Assembly (NCBI RefSeq): GCF_000416235.1
Contig: NZ_ATLO01000053.1
Span: forward strand, 1 to 64,000
Length of the DNA stretch: 64,000 nt
Source of the DNA: Pseudomonas sp. CFII64
GTDB lineage: Bacteria > Pseudomonadota > Gammaproteobacteria > Pseudomonadales > Pseudomonadaceae
Reading direction: 5' to 3'
Made by a program: the position numbers and the translations under genes. Position 1 is the first letter of the stretch. Every line of letters begins with the position of its first letter. Below the pieces are notes generated by a model. The model saw nothing but the letters and a program-made list of their open reading frames with translations, did no database searches and was not told the origin of the DNA. Positions 52,623-60,695 of the stretch are shown in pieces.

Positions 52623-53017
52623 CCTCACTTGGTCACCGCAGGAAGTTGCTGTGCTTGAGCACTCGGACAGCTGATTGGCAGAAAAGGTTAAGGCCCGCCA
52701 TGGACTGCACAGCGCATCCGATCCAACGACGAAACGCATCCAATCGGATTGGGTAAATCGCCATCCCCAAAGCCTGACGCTAACATGCGGTGGGAGCCAT
52801 AAAGTCGGCACATAACGGGATTAATGGTAAAACCTGTTTGGAGTAAAAAGCCTATCCAACCTCGCCTATACCCTAGGCGTCTCTACAAGCAGCGAAGGTA
52901 TGGCGCATATTCACCAATCGTAAGCCTTTCTATGAGTGCGGTAGGATGCGTGATCGAGTACCAGCCGAGCTTTGCAATGGACAGAGGCTCCTCCTCCGAC
53001 TGGATAATGTGCAGCTT

Positions 53018-53076
53018 GCTAACGCCTGAATTAAGCAGACCCGCGAAGCGGGTTCGGCTTGAATGAATTGTTAGGC
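53018..53076 (-). other. attC recombination site of an integron cassette
   Basis: On the reverse strand the site reads GCCTAAC (R'' box), AATTCATTCAAGCCG, a GC-rich hairpin loop (CCCGC TTC GCGGG), CTGCTTAATTCAGGCG and GTTAGCA (degenerate R' box). It is a nearly 60-base imperfect palindrome typical of attC. It lies just after the stop of the reverse-strand gene at 53083, the standard cassette arrangement. Confidence 0.85.
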
Positions 53077-53082
53077 GCCAGG

Positions 53083-53580
53083 CTAGTTGCTCAGAAACAT
53101 TACCTTGATGCCATTCTCAGTGAGCGCAAGAGAAAACTGTCCGTCAACGACTGCTAGCGCCCCGCAGAAGCTCCCATCCTTTCCGCAAAAAACACCTCGA
53201 CCGCCTTTCGGCGTGTAGAACATTCTCTTTCCAGATGGCGAGAAGAAATTTGTTGTGCCGTTGTCAGCAATAGCGTAGTAGCCAGCGAAGGTTCCGGAAC
53301 CATTTGAACTATAGATAATCCTGCGGTTCCCGTTGCGGTTGTTCTCGTAGTTGGATGCGCTGTTGTCGTAGTTACTTTCCGAATTGTCATAATTAGACGG
53401 ACTGTTATCGTAGTTGCTTATGGAGTTGTTATAGTTGCTTGGAGAGTTATCGTAGTTAGACGGTGAGTAGTCATACGGTAGACGCGCCTCAGCCACTAGA
53501 GCAATAGGTAGATCCGCAAGCACCCGCCCTGATGTCAGGGCAAGTACGAGAATAAAAATAGCTTTCAATAGATCGCGCAT
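53083..53580 (-). CDS. Secreted SNYDNS-repeat cassette protein
   Basis: The 165-residue protein has a signal peptide (LLKAIFILVLALTSGRVLA). A tandem heptad region follows (about 36-82) of six to seven SNYDNSx units (SNYDNSP, SNYNNSI, SNYDNSP, SNYDNSE, SNYDNSA, SNYENN). The C-terminal domain is Gly-rich (YSSNGSGTFAGYYAIADNGTTNFFSPSGKRMFYTPKGGRGVFCGKDGSFCGALAVVDGQFSLAL) with two Cys that could form a disulfide. Flanking attC sites show it is an integron gene cassette. I do not know a function. The Asn/Tyr/Ser repeats suggest a surface or extracellular role. Confidence 0.8.
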   Translation of the reverse strand: MRDLLKAIFILVLALTSGRVLADLPIALVAEARLPYDYSPSNYDNSPSNYNNSISNYDNSPSNYDNSESNYDNSASNYENNRNGNRRIIYSSNGSGTFAGYYAIADNGTTNFFSPSGKRMFYTPKGGRGVFCGKDGSFCGALAVVDGQFSLALTENGIKVMFLSN

Positions 53581-53587
53581 AGCTTTC

Positions 53588-53646
53588 CCCCAGCGCCCTG
53601 ACGTCCGATTAAAGCTGCGCCGCCAAGCGACGTCAGCTTGTTAGGC
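53588..53646 (-). other. Second, degenerate attC site
   Basis: On the reverse strand GCCTAAC (R'') at 53640-53646 is followed by AAGCTGACGTC and, after a GC-rich loop, its inverse GACGTCAG. The R' end reads GCGCTGG instead of GTTRRRY. The 8-bp perfect arms CTGACGTC / GACGTCAG support a folded attC; the weak R' lowers certainty. Confidence 0.6.
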
Positions 53647-53859
53647 CCCTGATCCATCTGATTGAGCAATTGCTGCTTCTGCAGATTTAGATTCAAATGT
53701 GCCCGATTTAGTAAATCCGCGATTTGCCAAGTTTGATTCTCTCCACTTGTTCCCGTTAAACCCGGGAATTAGATGCAGTGAAAGCCATAGACCAAGCCCT
53801 CCAAGAGCAAGCGGATTGGTGCCGCCTGCGCTCCCAGCATAAACATCATTAGGCGTCTG
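53641..53859 (-). pseudogene. Truncated cassette ORF
   Basis: A frame of 72 codons reads DVYAGSAGGTNPLALGG...LWLSLHLIPGFNGNKWRESNLANRGFTKSGTFESKSAEAAIAQSDGSGA, with one hydrophobic segment. Its stop codon lies within the attC R'' box, as is common for cassette genes. No start codon remains because a stop precedes it, so the 5' end is lost. The rest of the gap to 53934 is AT-rich and unrecognised. Confidence 0.5.
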
Positions 53860-53934
53860 CTATGCTCAGCCATCTAAAACTGGAGCGAGTCCAAGGCGGT
53901 AGATGGCTGTGATATAGCCTTTGACTTATAATAA

Positions 53935-56055
53935 TTAATAAATTGATTTCAATTCTAGTGATTGTATATTGATACCCAAAGGCCGACCATCGATAAACAA
54001 CCCTAGTTCTAAGGGTGTTATGGCATTTTTAAAGTTAAAATTAACCTGCAGATGTTCAGATGCAGACAAGTCCAGCGTTTCAGGGATTGGGATAACGCGA
54101 AGCCCAGAAGGGTCTGGAAGAAAATATCGGACTGTTTTCAACGGCGTACCATTAATACTCACCTCGATGTCCTGAAGGGGGTGTGCATTGGATAAAAAAG
54201 CACGAGCAGTTAAATAGAGCGCCAATTTCCTTTTTGGTACATTGGGTAATTCGAGATTTATGGATGCTGATCGCTGCTCTGACCAAGTACCCGCTCCTTC
54301 CGGAGCAGACCAGCCTGAAGAAAGGAATTCAACGCCTGAGCCTCCCGGCTGAAAAGATAGAACTCCAGAGCTGTAGGGAGCTTTATTACTATCGGCCACC
54401 GAAACAACAGTGCTTATATCGCAGCTTGCACAGTGTTTGAGCCCTGGGGCCAAAAATCGGAATCCATCAAGTACCCCCGCCACGTCGTCCTCTGCTACAG
54501 ACTGCGAGGCCGTAGCCCAAAGCGCGTCGTCTTCAAAAATGTAGATCGAGTCTGGATCGTATTGATGAAACGCGACGGTTTGCTTCAAATGGTCCTGCAT
54601 CTGAAGTTTTACCAAAGGATCTACTCTGGCGAAATAACCGGTGTTGGTAATCATCCTGTGAGCGGCTGAAAACTGAGCCAAGGGAATCCAGTCCGTACTT
54701 AAACTCCCTGGAACCACCAGAATGACGGACTTATAACGCTGGGAAAAATCTTTCCAGAGGGAAGACGTCATGGGCGAGTCCCAAGCGGGCGTATCCGTCA
54801 TTTTGACTCTGAAGAACGACCAGGCGTTGGCAGTGTCCCACACCTGAAAAACGAGCATCAGCGATGTTAGCGCGATGGCCAGTTTTACCTTCAAGCGTGT
54901 CATTAAAATATAGAAAACGGTGAAATAAATAAGGTAATAGACCGGCCAGAAAAAACGTCCGGATGCCCTGAATGTATTGGTGATACGGTCGGCCAATGGA
55001 GGAAGTGCGAAGGCAAAAACCTCGGATTGACCCACTGCGATGTGAGATGAAATCGCATACATGGATAACGATATGGATAAAAGGATTAACGGTACTTTGG
55101 TTGCCGCTCGATACCCTTGACGAGTGGGTTTTATAAGCAGCGCCGCCATCGAGGAAACGACAAGCCCAATAATGCCCGCGCCTAGATAATTAAACCCTTC
55201 ATAATCCCCTGCTGTGAGTGTCTGATCAGGGATGACTTTAGACCATAGGTCATCAGGATCAATCAGTGCCAGAAGGTTCATTCGATAAAAGCCAAAACCG
55301 ATATCCGCAACCCCTGCGCCTACCATGAAATAGCCGGCGGCCCACATGACCAAAGCCACTAGGACAAAGCCAGTAAACGCGTATCCCGCGACGTGAACTG
55401 TAGATATCTGCTTTACCCATCGGCGTTGAACGAGGTCAGCGCTTGCGATGGCTAAAAGCATGACAACGAGATAGGCGTGAATGAGGACCCCGCCAATGAG
55501 CAGGGCCGCCCAGCGCAACTTCGAGAACCGGGTTGAGAAATAGAGGTATAGGGCGGCGAGTAATACCCAGTGACTGAACAAGGCAAAGTGCGCGTGCAAG
55601 CGCCAGACGCTGGCCGGTGCCATGGCAAAGAAAAGACAGCCGATAACCAGAAGGATTTTGTCCGTGACAAATAAAGAAAGTAATTTCCAGGCAAAATAGG
55701 CCTGAAGGCAGAAGCAAATCAGGATCCATATTCCGGTGTATTGAAATTGCTCAGGGAGTATCGCGTTGAAAGGCTTGAACAAGAAAGCCATGAGCGGTAT
55801 TGAATCGCTGAAAACGATAGAACTTCCTAACTCCATACCAAAAGCGCGATTAGCCCCTAAAGGCCACTGTAAGAGAGGAGTCGAGCGAAAAAACTGCCAC
55901 CCTATCAAGTGCTGCGCTGGATCGCCTTTCATCAGCCAGTCAACGTAGAGAGGATTTAATATTTTTCCTCCCGTAACAAGAAAGAATAACACAACGCCGA
56001 TAACTATTGGCATCAGGATCCAGGGATCTCTAAGGCGGGACGATGAACGTATCAT
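53935..56055 (-). CDS. DUF6311-type membrane glycosyltransferase-like protein (copy 2)
   Basis: This 706-residue protein has about a dozen membrane helices in its first 440 residues, with the family block LMKGDPAQHLIGWQFFRSTPLLQWPLGANRAFGMELGSSIVFSDSIPLMAFLFKPF. A periplasmic C-terminal beta domain follows. The conserved acidic residue after the first helix (KGDP) is the kind used by GT-C enzymes. It is a diverged tandem paralogue of the gene at 56524. Its start overlaps the GtrA stop (ATGA). In GtrA/GtrB systems the third, strain-specific member modifies O-antigen in the periplasm; this protein fits that role. Confidence 0.8.
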   Translation of the reverse strand: MIRSSSRLRDPWILMPIVIGVVLFFLVTGGKILNPLYVDWLMKGDPAQHLIGWQFFRSTPLLQWPLGANRAFGMELGSSIVFSDSIPLMAFLFKPFNAILPEQFQYTGIWILICFCLQAYFAWKLLSLFVTDKILLVIGCLFFAMAPASVWRLHAHFALFSHWVLLAALYLYFSTRFSKLRWAALLIGGVLIHAYLVVMLLAIASADLVQRRWVKQISTVHVAGYAFTGFVLVALVMWAAGYFMVGAGVADIGFGFYRMNLLALIDPDDLWSKVIPDQTLTAGDYEGFNYLGAGIIGLVVSSMAALLIKPTRQGYRAATKVPLILLSISLSMYAISSHIAVGQSEVFAFALPPLADRITNTFRASGRFFWPVYYLIYFTVFYILMTRLKVKLAIALTSLMLVFQVWDTANAWSFFRVKMTDTPAWDSPMTSSLWKDFSQRYKSVILVVPGSLSTDWIPLAQFSAAHRMITNTGYFARVDPLVKLQMQDHLKQTVAFHQYDPDSIYIFEDDALWATASQSVAEDDVAGVLDGFRFLAPGLKHCASCDISTVVSVADSNKAPYSSGVLSFQPGGSGVEFLSSGWSAPEGAGTWSEQRSASINLELPNVPKRKLALYLTARAFLSNAHPLQDIEVSINGTPLKTVRYFLPDPSGLRVIPIPETLDLSASEHLQVNFNFKNAITPLELGLFIDGRPLGINIQSLELKSIY

Positions 56056-56450
56056 TTATATGTCCAAAAGTTGTGCAGTATAAAATTAACTGGAGGCAGT
56101 AAAAAAATAACAGCGCAGGTACTTATCAAGGCACTGAAGCCAAGGTACTGCACACCTAGAGGGATGGTAAGTGACAGTAATAAGCCCACGATAGAAACAA
56201 CAACGAAACGGAATAATGTTTTTCCGTGCAGTTTGGCGGAAAAACTCCATACAGTGTGCAGGAGATAGGAAAGCATCGTGGCGCAGCAGAAAGCGATGCC
56301 ATTGGCAATAGAAGGGTTTGACAGAACATAATGAATAATCAGGGTAGCAATTACGAAATGCACGCCTGTCACGAAAAGTCCTGTTACGCCGAATCGCAGG
56401 GTTCGCTTTAGCAACAAGCGAGCTGCAGAAGGCTGGTCTAATGTATCCAT
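56052..56450 (-). CDS. GtrA-family flippase
   Basis: The 132-residue protein has four membrane helices (FGVTGLFVTGVHFVIATLIIHYVL, IANGIAFCCATMLSYLLHTVWSF, FRFVVVSIVGLLLSLTIPLGVQYL, ALISTCAVIFLLPPVNFILHNFWTYK). It has the GtrA end motif NFILHNFWTYK. GtrA proteins flip undecaprenyl-phosphate-linked sugars for periplasmic glycosylation. It is coupled by ATGA overlap to the DUF6311 gene downstream. Confidence 0.88.
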   Translation of the reverse strand: MDTLDQPSAARLLLKRTLRFGVTGLFVTGVHFVIATLIIHYVLSNPSIANGIAFCCATMLSYLLHTVWSFSAKLHGKTLFRFVVVSIVGLLLSLTIPLGVQYLGFSALISTCAVIFLLPPVNFILHNFWTYK

Positions 56451-56523
56451 TACGTTGTATTACTCTCCTCTCAAAAACGGGCTAAGGGGCGTCTCATCCG
56501 CCCCCGGTGTCAGCTTACAAAGC

Positions 56524-58644
56524 CTAATCAGGCCTGATTTCCAGTGTCTTGATGCCCAATGCCAGCTTTCGGGCATCTGAAGAAGCGCCGGCGTCTGCTG
56601 GTGAAATGGCATCTTTGAATTTTAAAAGGATGGACAGCTGTGCGCCTGCATCCTTTATGAGTTGTTTGGGAATGGAAATTGACTGTGTGCCGCTGGCAAC
56701 GTTCAGCTCGAACTTCATCGTCGCCAATAGATGCCTGTTCACCAAAACCTCGACGTTTTGCACCGGATGCTTCGCTGAAAGAAACGCGTTGCCCTCAATG
56801 AACAAGGTATGGTCGCGATCCATGCTTGCCGGTGGCAAGTTCATACGAATCAGAGCGCTGTTGCCGCTGGACCAGGTGCCCCAGTTTTCCGCAGTCCCCC
56901 AACCGTAAACAAGGTACGCAAGACCTTTTTCTCCAGGTGCAAAGCGCACAGGCCCGGAGGCATAGTCATAGGTGCTATTTTTCTCAGCAACGATTCGGGA
57001 TGCTGTTGTTGGTACGCAGGTTTTGCAGTCATTCAGGCCGGGCGCAAGAACCCGGTAGCCATCCAGCACCCCGGCAACGTCTGATGGTGCAAGACGGTTT
57101 GCAGCCAGAGTCCACAGGAAATCGTTTTCGAAGACGTACAACGCATCTTTCTGGAATTCATTGGCAGACACTGATGCAATGAGTGTCTCGCGCGCGGCTT
57201 TTTCGATGTCCGGGTTGACCCTTGCGAAATAGCCAATATTGATTGCCATCTGGTGAGCTGCGGCCAGTTCTGTAAGAGGACGCCATTGGGGCGCTGAATT
57301 AACCGGCAATACATAGATTATTTTTTTGTAGTGCGCGCCGAGGTCTTTCCAGACGGGCGATTCCAATAGTGATCCCGGGGCTGGGGCACGGCTTAACACT
57401 TCACGTAGATTGGGCCACGCCTTACTCATGTCGACGGTCTGCACAACGAACATAGCGGCGCACGCGATCAATGCGTGTTGAGGTTTCAAACGCTTGAATA
57501 TCAAATAGAAGATACCGAGGTACAGCGCATAATAGGCAGGCCAGATGAACCTTCCTGATACCCGAAACGTATCTGTTAACGGTCGGGTGAAGGTCGGCAA
57601 TGCATACTGAAACGCTTCGCTACTGCCAATCGCTATGTGATCCGACAGCGCAAAAATAAATAGCAGCACACTCAGTATGACTAGGGGTAACGCGCGCAAC
57701 CCCCACGGTGTTTTGATCTTGGTTAGCAACGTGCCAAGCGCCACGACCGCAAGCCCGAGCATGCCGGTTCCCAGATAACTGGCGCCTTCGTAATCTCCAC
57801 CCAGTCCCGGCTGATCGGGGAGCATGCGGGACCAGACATTGTCGGTATCGATAAAGGCCAGTAAATTCATGCGATAGAAGCCGAATCCGGTGCTTTGCAC
57901 GCCGGATTTGAGCATGAAATAGCCCGCTGCCCACATGACGAAGGCGACGAGGGCGAAGCCTGAAATGATATGAACCAGACTGCGTGCCGTAGTCCGTTGT
58001 TTTAGCCACCGACGCTGCACGATATCCATTAACCAGATCGCGAGGACCATGGCCAACAAATAGGCATGAATAAGTGATGTAACAATTAACAGAATGCCCC
58101 AGCGTCTGGCGAGGGAGCGGCCGTCACAATAATAATAGAGAGCCGCAATGATGACCCACTGCCCGAACAAGGCATAGTGGACACCTAAGCGAAAAAGCCC
58201 AATGGGCGCCACGATAAAAAATAGACTCCCAACCAGGGAAAGCAATTTATGTTCGGTCAGTAAGGAGAGTAGTTTCCAGGCGAAGTAGGCCTGAAGAGAA
58301 AAGCAAAGTGCTATCCAGATGCCGATGTATTGAAAAGTCTCAGGCAGCAAGAAGCCAAGGGGCTTGAAGATAAAGGCCATGAGCGGAATCGAATCTGTGA
58401 AAACTACAGAACTGCCAATTTCCATCCCATAATCAGGATTGGCACCGATAGGCCACTGCCAGAAAGGAGAGTGTCGAAAAAACTCCCATCCCAACAAATG
58501 AGTGGCGGGATCTCCATCCATCAACCAACCCACATTCTGCGGCCACAGAATATGACCGCCTGTGATCAGCATAAACGCTATGAGACCACACATGATCGAC
58601 AAAAACGGCCATAAAGGAAGGGGTATTTTTGTCCAGGCAGTCAT
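56524..58644 (-). CDS. DUF6311-type membrane glycosyltransferase-like protein (copy 1)
   Basis: A 706-residue paralogue of the gene at 53935 with the same plan and many shared segments (LMDGDPATHLLGWEFFRHSPFWQWPIGANPDYGMEIGSSVVFTDSIPLMAFIFKPLG; GFGFYRMNLLAFIDTDNVWSRMLPDQ; AINIGYFARVNPD). The identical length supports tandem duplication. Its start overlaps the stop of a shortened GtrA-like gene, mirroring the intact GtrA in front of copy 2. It is probably a periplasmic glycan-modifying enzyme. Confidence 0.8.
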   Translation of the reverse strand: MTAWTKIPLPLWPFLSIMCGLIAFMLITGGHILWPQNVGWLMDGDPATHLLGWEFFRHSPFWQWPIGANPDYGMEIGSSVVFTDSIPLMAFIFKPLGFLLPETFQYIGIWIALCFSLQAYFAWKLLSLLTEHKLLSLVGSLFFIVAPIGLFRLGVHYALFGQWVIIAALYYYCDGRSLARRWGILLIVTSLIHAYLLAMVLAIWLMDIVQRRWLKQRTTARSLVHIISGFALVAFVMWAAGYFMLKSGVQSTGFGFYRMNLLAFIDTDNVWSRMLPDQPGLGGDYEGASYLGTGMLGLAVVALGTLLTKIKTPWGLRALPLVILSVLLFIFALSDHIAIGSSEAFQYALPTFTRPLTDTFRVSGRFIWPAYYALYLGIFYLIFKRLKPQHALIACAAMFVVQTVDMSKAWPNLREVLSRAPAPGSLLESPVWKDLGAHYKKIIYVLPVNSAPQWRPLTELAAAHQMAINIGYFARVNPDIEKAARETLIASVSANEFQKDALYVFENDFLWTLAANRLAPSDVAGVLDGYRVLAPGLNDCKTCVPTTASRIVAEKNSTYDYASGPVRFAPGEKGLAYLVYGWGTAENWGTWSSGNSALIRMNLPPASMDRDHTLFIEGNAFLSAKHPVQNVEVLVNRHLLATMKFELNVASGTQSISIPKQLIKDAGAQLSILLKFKDAISPADAGASSDARKLALGIKTLEIRPD

Positions 58645-58805
58645 CTATAAGTCCAAAAGTGGTGAAGCACAAAGTTGAAGTTCGCAAGCGAACGTACAAC
58701 GAATAGAAAGCGGGTCAGAGCGCCGAGTTCTAGTAACTGCGCTCCCCGTGAGATCAACATGGTGACTGGAAAACCTGAGATGGAGCCCCAGAAGAACCGG
58801 TCCAT
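58641..58805 (-). CDS. Truncated GtrA-like small membrane protein
   Basis: A 54-residue frame (MDRFFWGSISGFPVTMLISRGAQ ... LANFNFVLHHFWTYR) ends in the GtrA C-terminal motif NFVLHHFWTYR and overlaps the next gene start by ATGA, exactly as the intact GtrA does. GGGAG lies close before the ATG. Three of four membrane helices are missing. It is a deletion product of a GtrA gene that may still serve translational coupling of the downstream gene. Confidence 0.65.
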   Translation of the reverse strand: MDRFFWGSISGFPVTMLISRGAQLLELGALTRFLFVVRSLANFNFVLHHFWTYR

Positions 58806-58818
58806 ACTCCCACATTAC

Positions 58819-59532
58819 TTATGCTTTCTGAGCCAGACAAAAAACGGTCAGCCCTGCCGTACGATTGAAATTCATAAAGGGCAACTCGGCCTCACACAGG
58901 GATTTCAGGACGGTATTGACCAAGGGGCTGTGCTTGGTCAGTTGAGACTGAGCAGGCTTTGCACCACCGGTCTGTTTTTGCGCCAGACGTAACGTGGCGG
59001 CAATGGGGAACACAGAGCCGAAATAATAAGTGCCTTGTTTGACGGTTAGTCCGGTGCGTCGCACCACGTCTTCAAGATGGTTCAAGGTGTAGCGGCGTTT
59101 GTGTTCAAGAAAATCATCGTGGCCGCTCCACAAAAACTGGAATGCGGGGACCGTAATCAAAAACTGACTGCCCGTTGGTACTTTGTTCACGTAGTCCTGC
59201 AAAAGCCCTACGTCGTCGTCGACGTGCTCAAGCACGTCCATCAACAGCACCAGATCTGCATCGATTGAATCGATTGAACGGCGGTAGTGGACCGCTTTTC
59301 CAGCTTCCTGGGCATCAGAGTCGGCGTCATAACTGATGTCCACGCACCAGGCTTCCTGAGCGTTCGTATGGTTGAGCAGATAGCGCGAGAAAAACCCCGA
59401 CCCTGCGCCTACATCGAGGATTTTCGAGGGCTTTATAGTCCCAAGCAGCCGGCTCATGGCCTTGGCTTTGGAGCTGTAATACCAATGCCCGGCAATATCA
59501 GCACCCAGAATTTCCGTTTCTTTCAGGTCCAT
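58819..59532 (-). CDS. SAM-dependent methyltransferase of the glycan locus
   Basis: The 237-residue protein has a class I fold with motif I LDVGAGSGFFSRYLL, VDISYD, and DLVLLMDVLEHVDDDVGLLQDYVNKVP. A cap segment (FQFLWSGHDDFLEHKRRYTLNHLEDVVRRTG) is typical of methyltransferases in lipid-linked sugar loci. It lies four bases after the GT2 gene and 13 bases before the truncated GtrA, in one operon. Substrate unknown; a polyprenyl-linked sugar or its product is likely. Confidence 0.82.
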   Translation of the reverse strand: MDLKETEILGADIAGHWYYSSKAKAMSRLLGTIKPSKILDVGAGSGFFSRYLLNHTNAQEAWCVDISYDADSDAQEAGKAVHYRRSIDSIDADLVLLMDVLEHVDDDVGLLQDYVNKVPTGSQFLITVPAFQFLWSGHDDFLEHKRRYTLNHLEDVVRRTGLTVKQGTYYFGSVFPIAATLRLAQKQTGGAKPAQSQLTKHSPLVNTVLKSLCEAELPFMNFNRTAGLTVFCLAQKA

Positions 59533-59536
59533 TGAT

Positions 59537-60529
59537 TCAATCCTTAGGGTCGTAAACGCGGCGGATCAGGTAGACAGGACGGCGCTTGGATTCCAGATAG
59601 GTTCTGCCCAGGTACTCACCTATCACGCCAATGCCCATCAATTGCAGTCCGCCCAGGAAGGTCACAGCCACCATCAAAGAGGCATAGCCTGGAACGTCTG
59701 CTCCATAAATAAGGACTCGCAGGCCGATGAAGGTCGCGAATAAAAACGAGATGAGTGACACCCCGAAACCCAGGTAAGTCCAGATCCGCAACGGGTCGGT
59801 GCTAAAGCTGGTCACGCCTTCAAGCGCGAAATTCCATAGTCGCCAGCCGTTGAACTTGGTAGTGCCGGCGATACGTTCCAGTCGGGTGTATTCCACACAG
59901 GTAGTGCGAAAACCGACCCAGGCAAACAGGCCTTTCATGAAACGTCGTGATTCCGGAAGGTCCTTCAGAGCCTCGATGACGCAGCGATCCATCAAGCGGA
60001 AATCCCCCACGTTTTCGGGCAACTGTGGATCAGCCATCTTGTTGTGAATTTTGTAGAACCAACTGGCCGAGGCACGCTTAGCCCAGGTGTCTGAGTCGCG
60101 GTTGGCGCGTTTCGCCAGGACCACTTCATACCCTTCACGCCATTTGGCGATCATTTCCAGAATCAACTCCGGAGGATCCTGCAGGTCGACATCGATGGGC
60201 ACGACGACTTGCCCGGCTGCAGCCTGCAAGCCGGCCGTCAGTGCTGCCTCTTTGCCGAAGTTACGGCTCAAATCGACGATCCTGACCCTAGAATCAGTAC
60301 GTTGACAGATCAGCAGCTGTTCCAGTGTGTCATCCGTGCTGCCGTCATTGACGAACACGATCTCCACATCTACGCAGGGCTGATCCTTGAACACCTTGCC
60401 AACTTCGTCCAGAAACAAACTGACCGTTTCCGTTTCGTTGTAAACAGGAACGACCAAAGAAAGCTTTACCACCGAGGTATCAGGGCCTTCGACATCCGGA
60501 GTATTTGAGTTGGTTAATGTCTGTTCCAT
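59537..60529 (-). CDS. GtrB-type polyprenyl-phosphate glycosyltransferase (GT2)
   Basis: The 330-residue protein has a GT2 domain (LSLVVPVYNETETVSLFLDEV, IVFVNDGSTDDTLEQ, VVVPIDVDLQDPPE, FRLMDR). Two C-terminal membrane helices follow (LRIWTYLGFGVSLISFLFATFIGLRVLIYG, SLMVAVTFLGGLQLMGIGVIGEYLGRTYLESKRRPVYLI). That is the GtrB/DPM1 plan, which charges undecaprenyl phosphate with a sugar on the cytoplasmic side. ATG 60529 is favoured because a 52-base hairpin occupies the upstream frame. It supplies substrate to the GtrA-type flippase. Confidence 0.9.
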   Translation of the reverse strand: MEQTLTNSNTPDVEGPDTSVVKLSLVVPVYNETETVSLFLDEVGKVFKDQPCVDVEIVFVNDGSTDDTLEQLLICQRTDSRVRIVDLSRNFGKEAALTAGLQAAAGQVVVPIDVDLQDPPELILEMIAKWREGYEVVLAKRANRDSDTWAKRASASWFYKIHNKMADPQLPENVGDFRLMDRCVIEALKDLPESRRFMKGLFAWVGFRTTCVEYTRLERIAGTTKFNGWRLWNFALEGVTSFSTDPLRIWTYLGFGVSLISFLFATFIGLRVLIYGADVPGYASLMVAVTFLGGLQLMGIGVIGEYLGRTYLESKRRPVYLIRRVYDPKD

Positions 60530-60565
60530 TGAGGGTCTGTATTCAGCCAATGTGAGGTGTGGGTC

Positions 60566-60617
60566 GGGAGCGGACAAGCCAACTGGGCGCGGCACGTCCA
60601 GTTGCTTGTCCGCTCCC
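60566..60617. other. Large hairpin between glycosyltransferase genes
   Basis: A 13-bp perfect stem (GGGAGCGGACAAG / CTTGTCCGCTCCC), one bulged C, a further 7-bp stem (CAACTGG / CCAGTTG) and an 11-base loop give a nearly perfect 52-base hairpin. No T-run follows on either strand. It may act as an mRNA stability or attenuation element between the GT4 and GT2 genes, or be a small mobile repeat. Confidence 0.6.
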
Positions 60618-60695
60618 AATCTGATTAGCGCGCAAACTTATCACGGTTAAGACGCGTATTCATTAACGCAGGGTATCTCGCGGGTATGCACGCAG

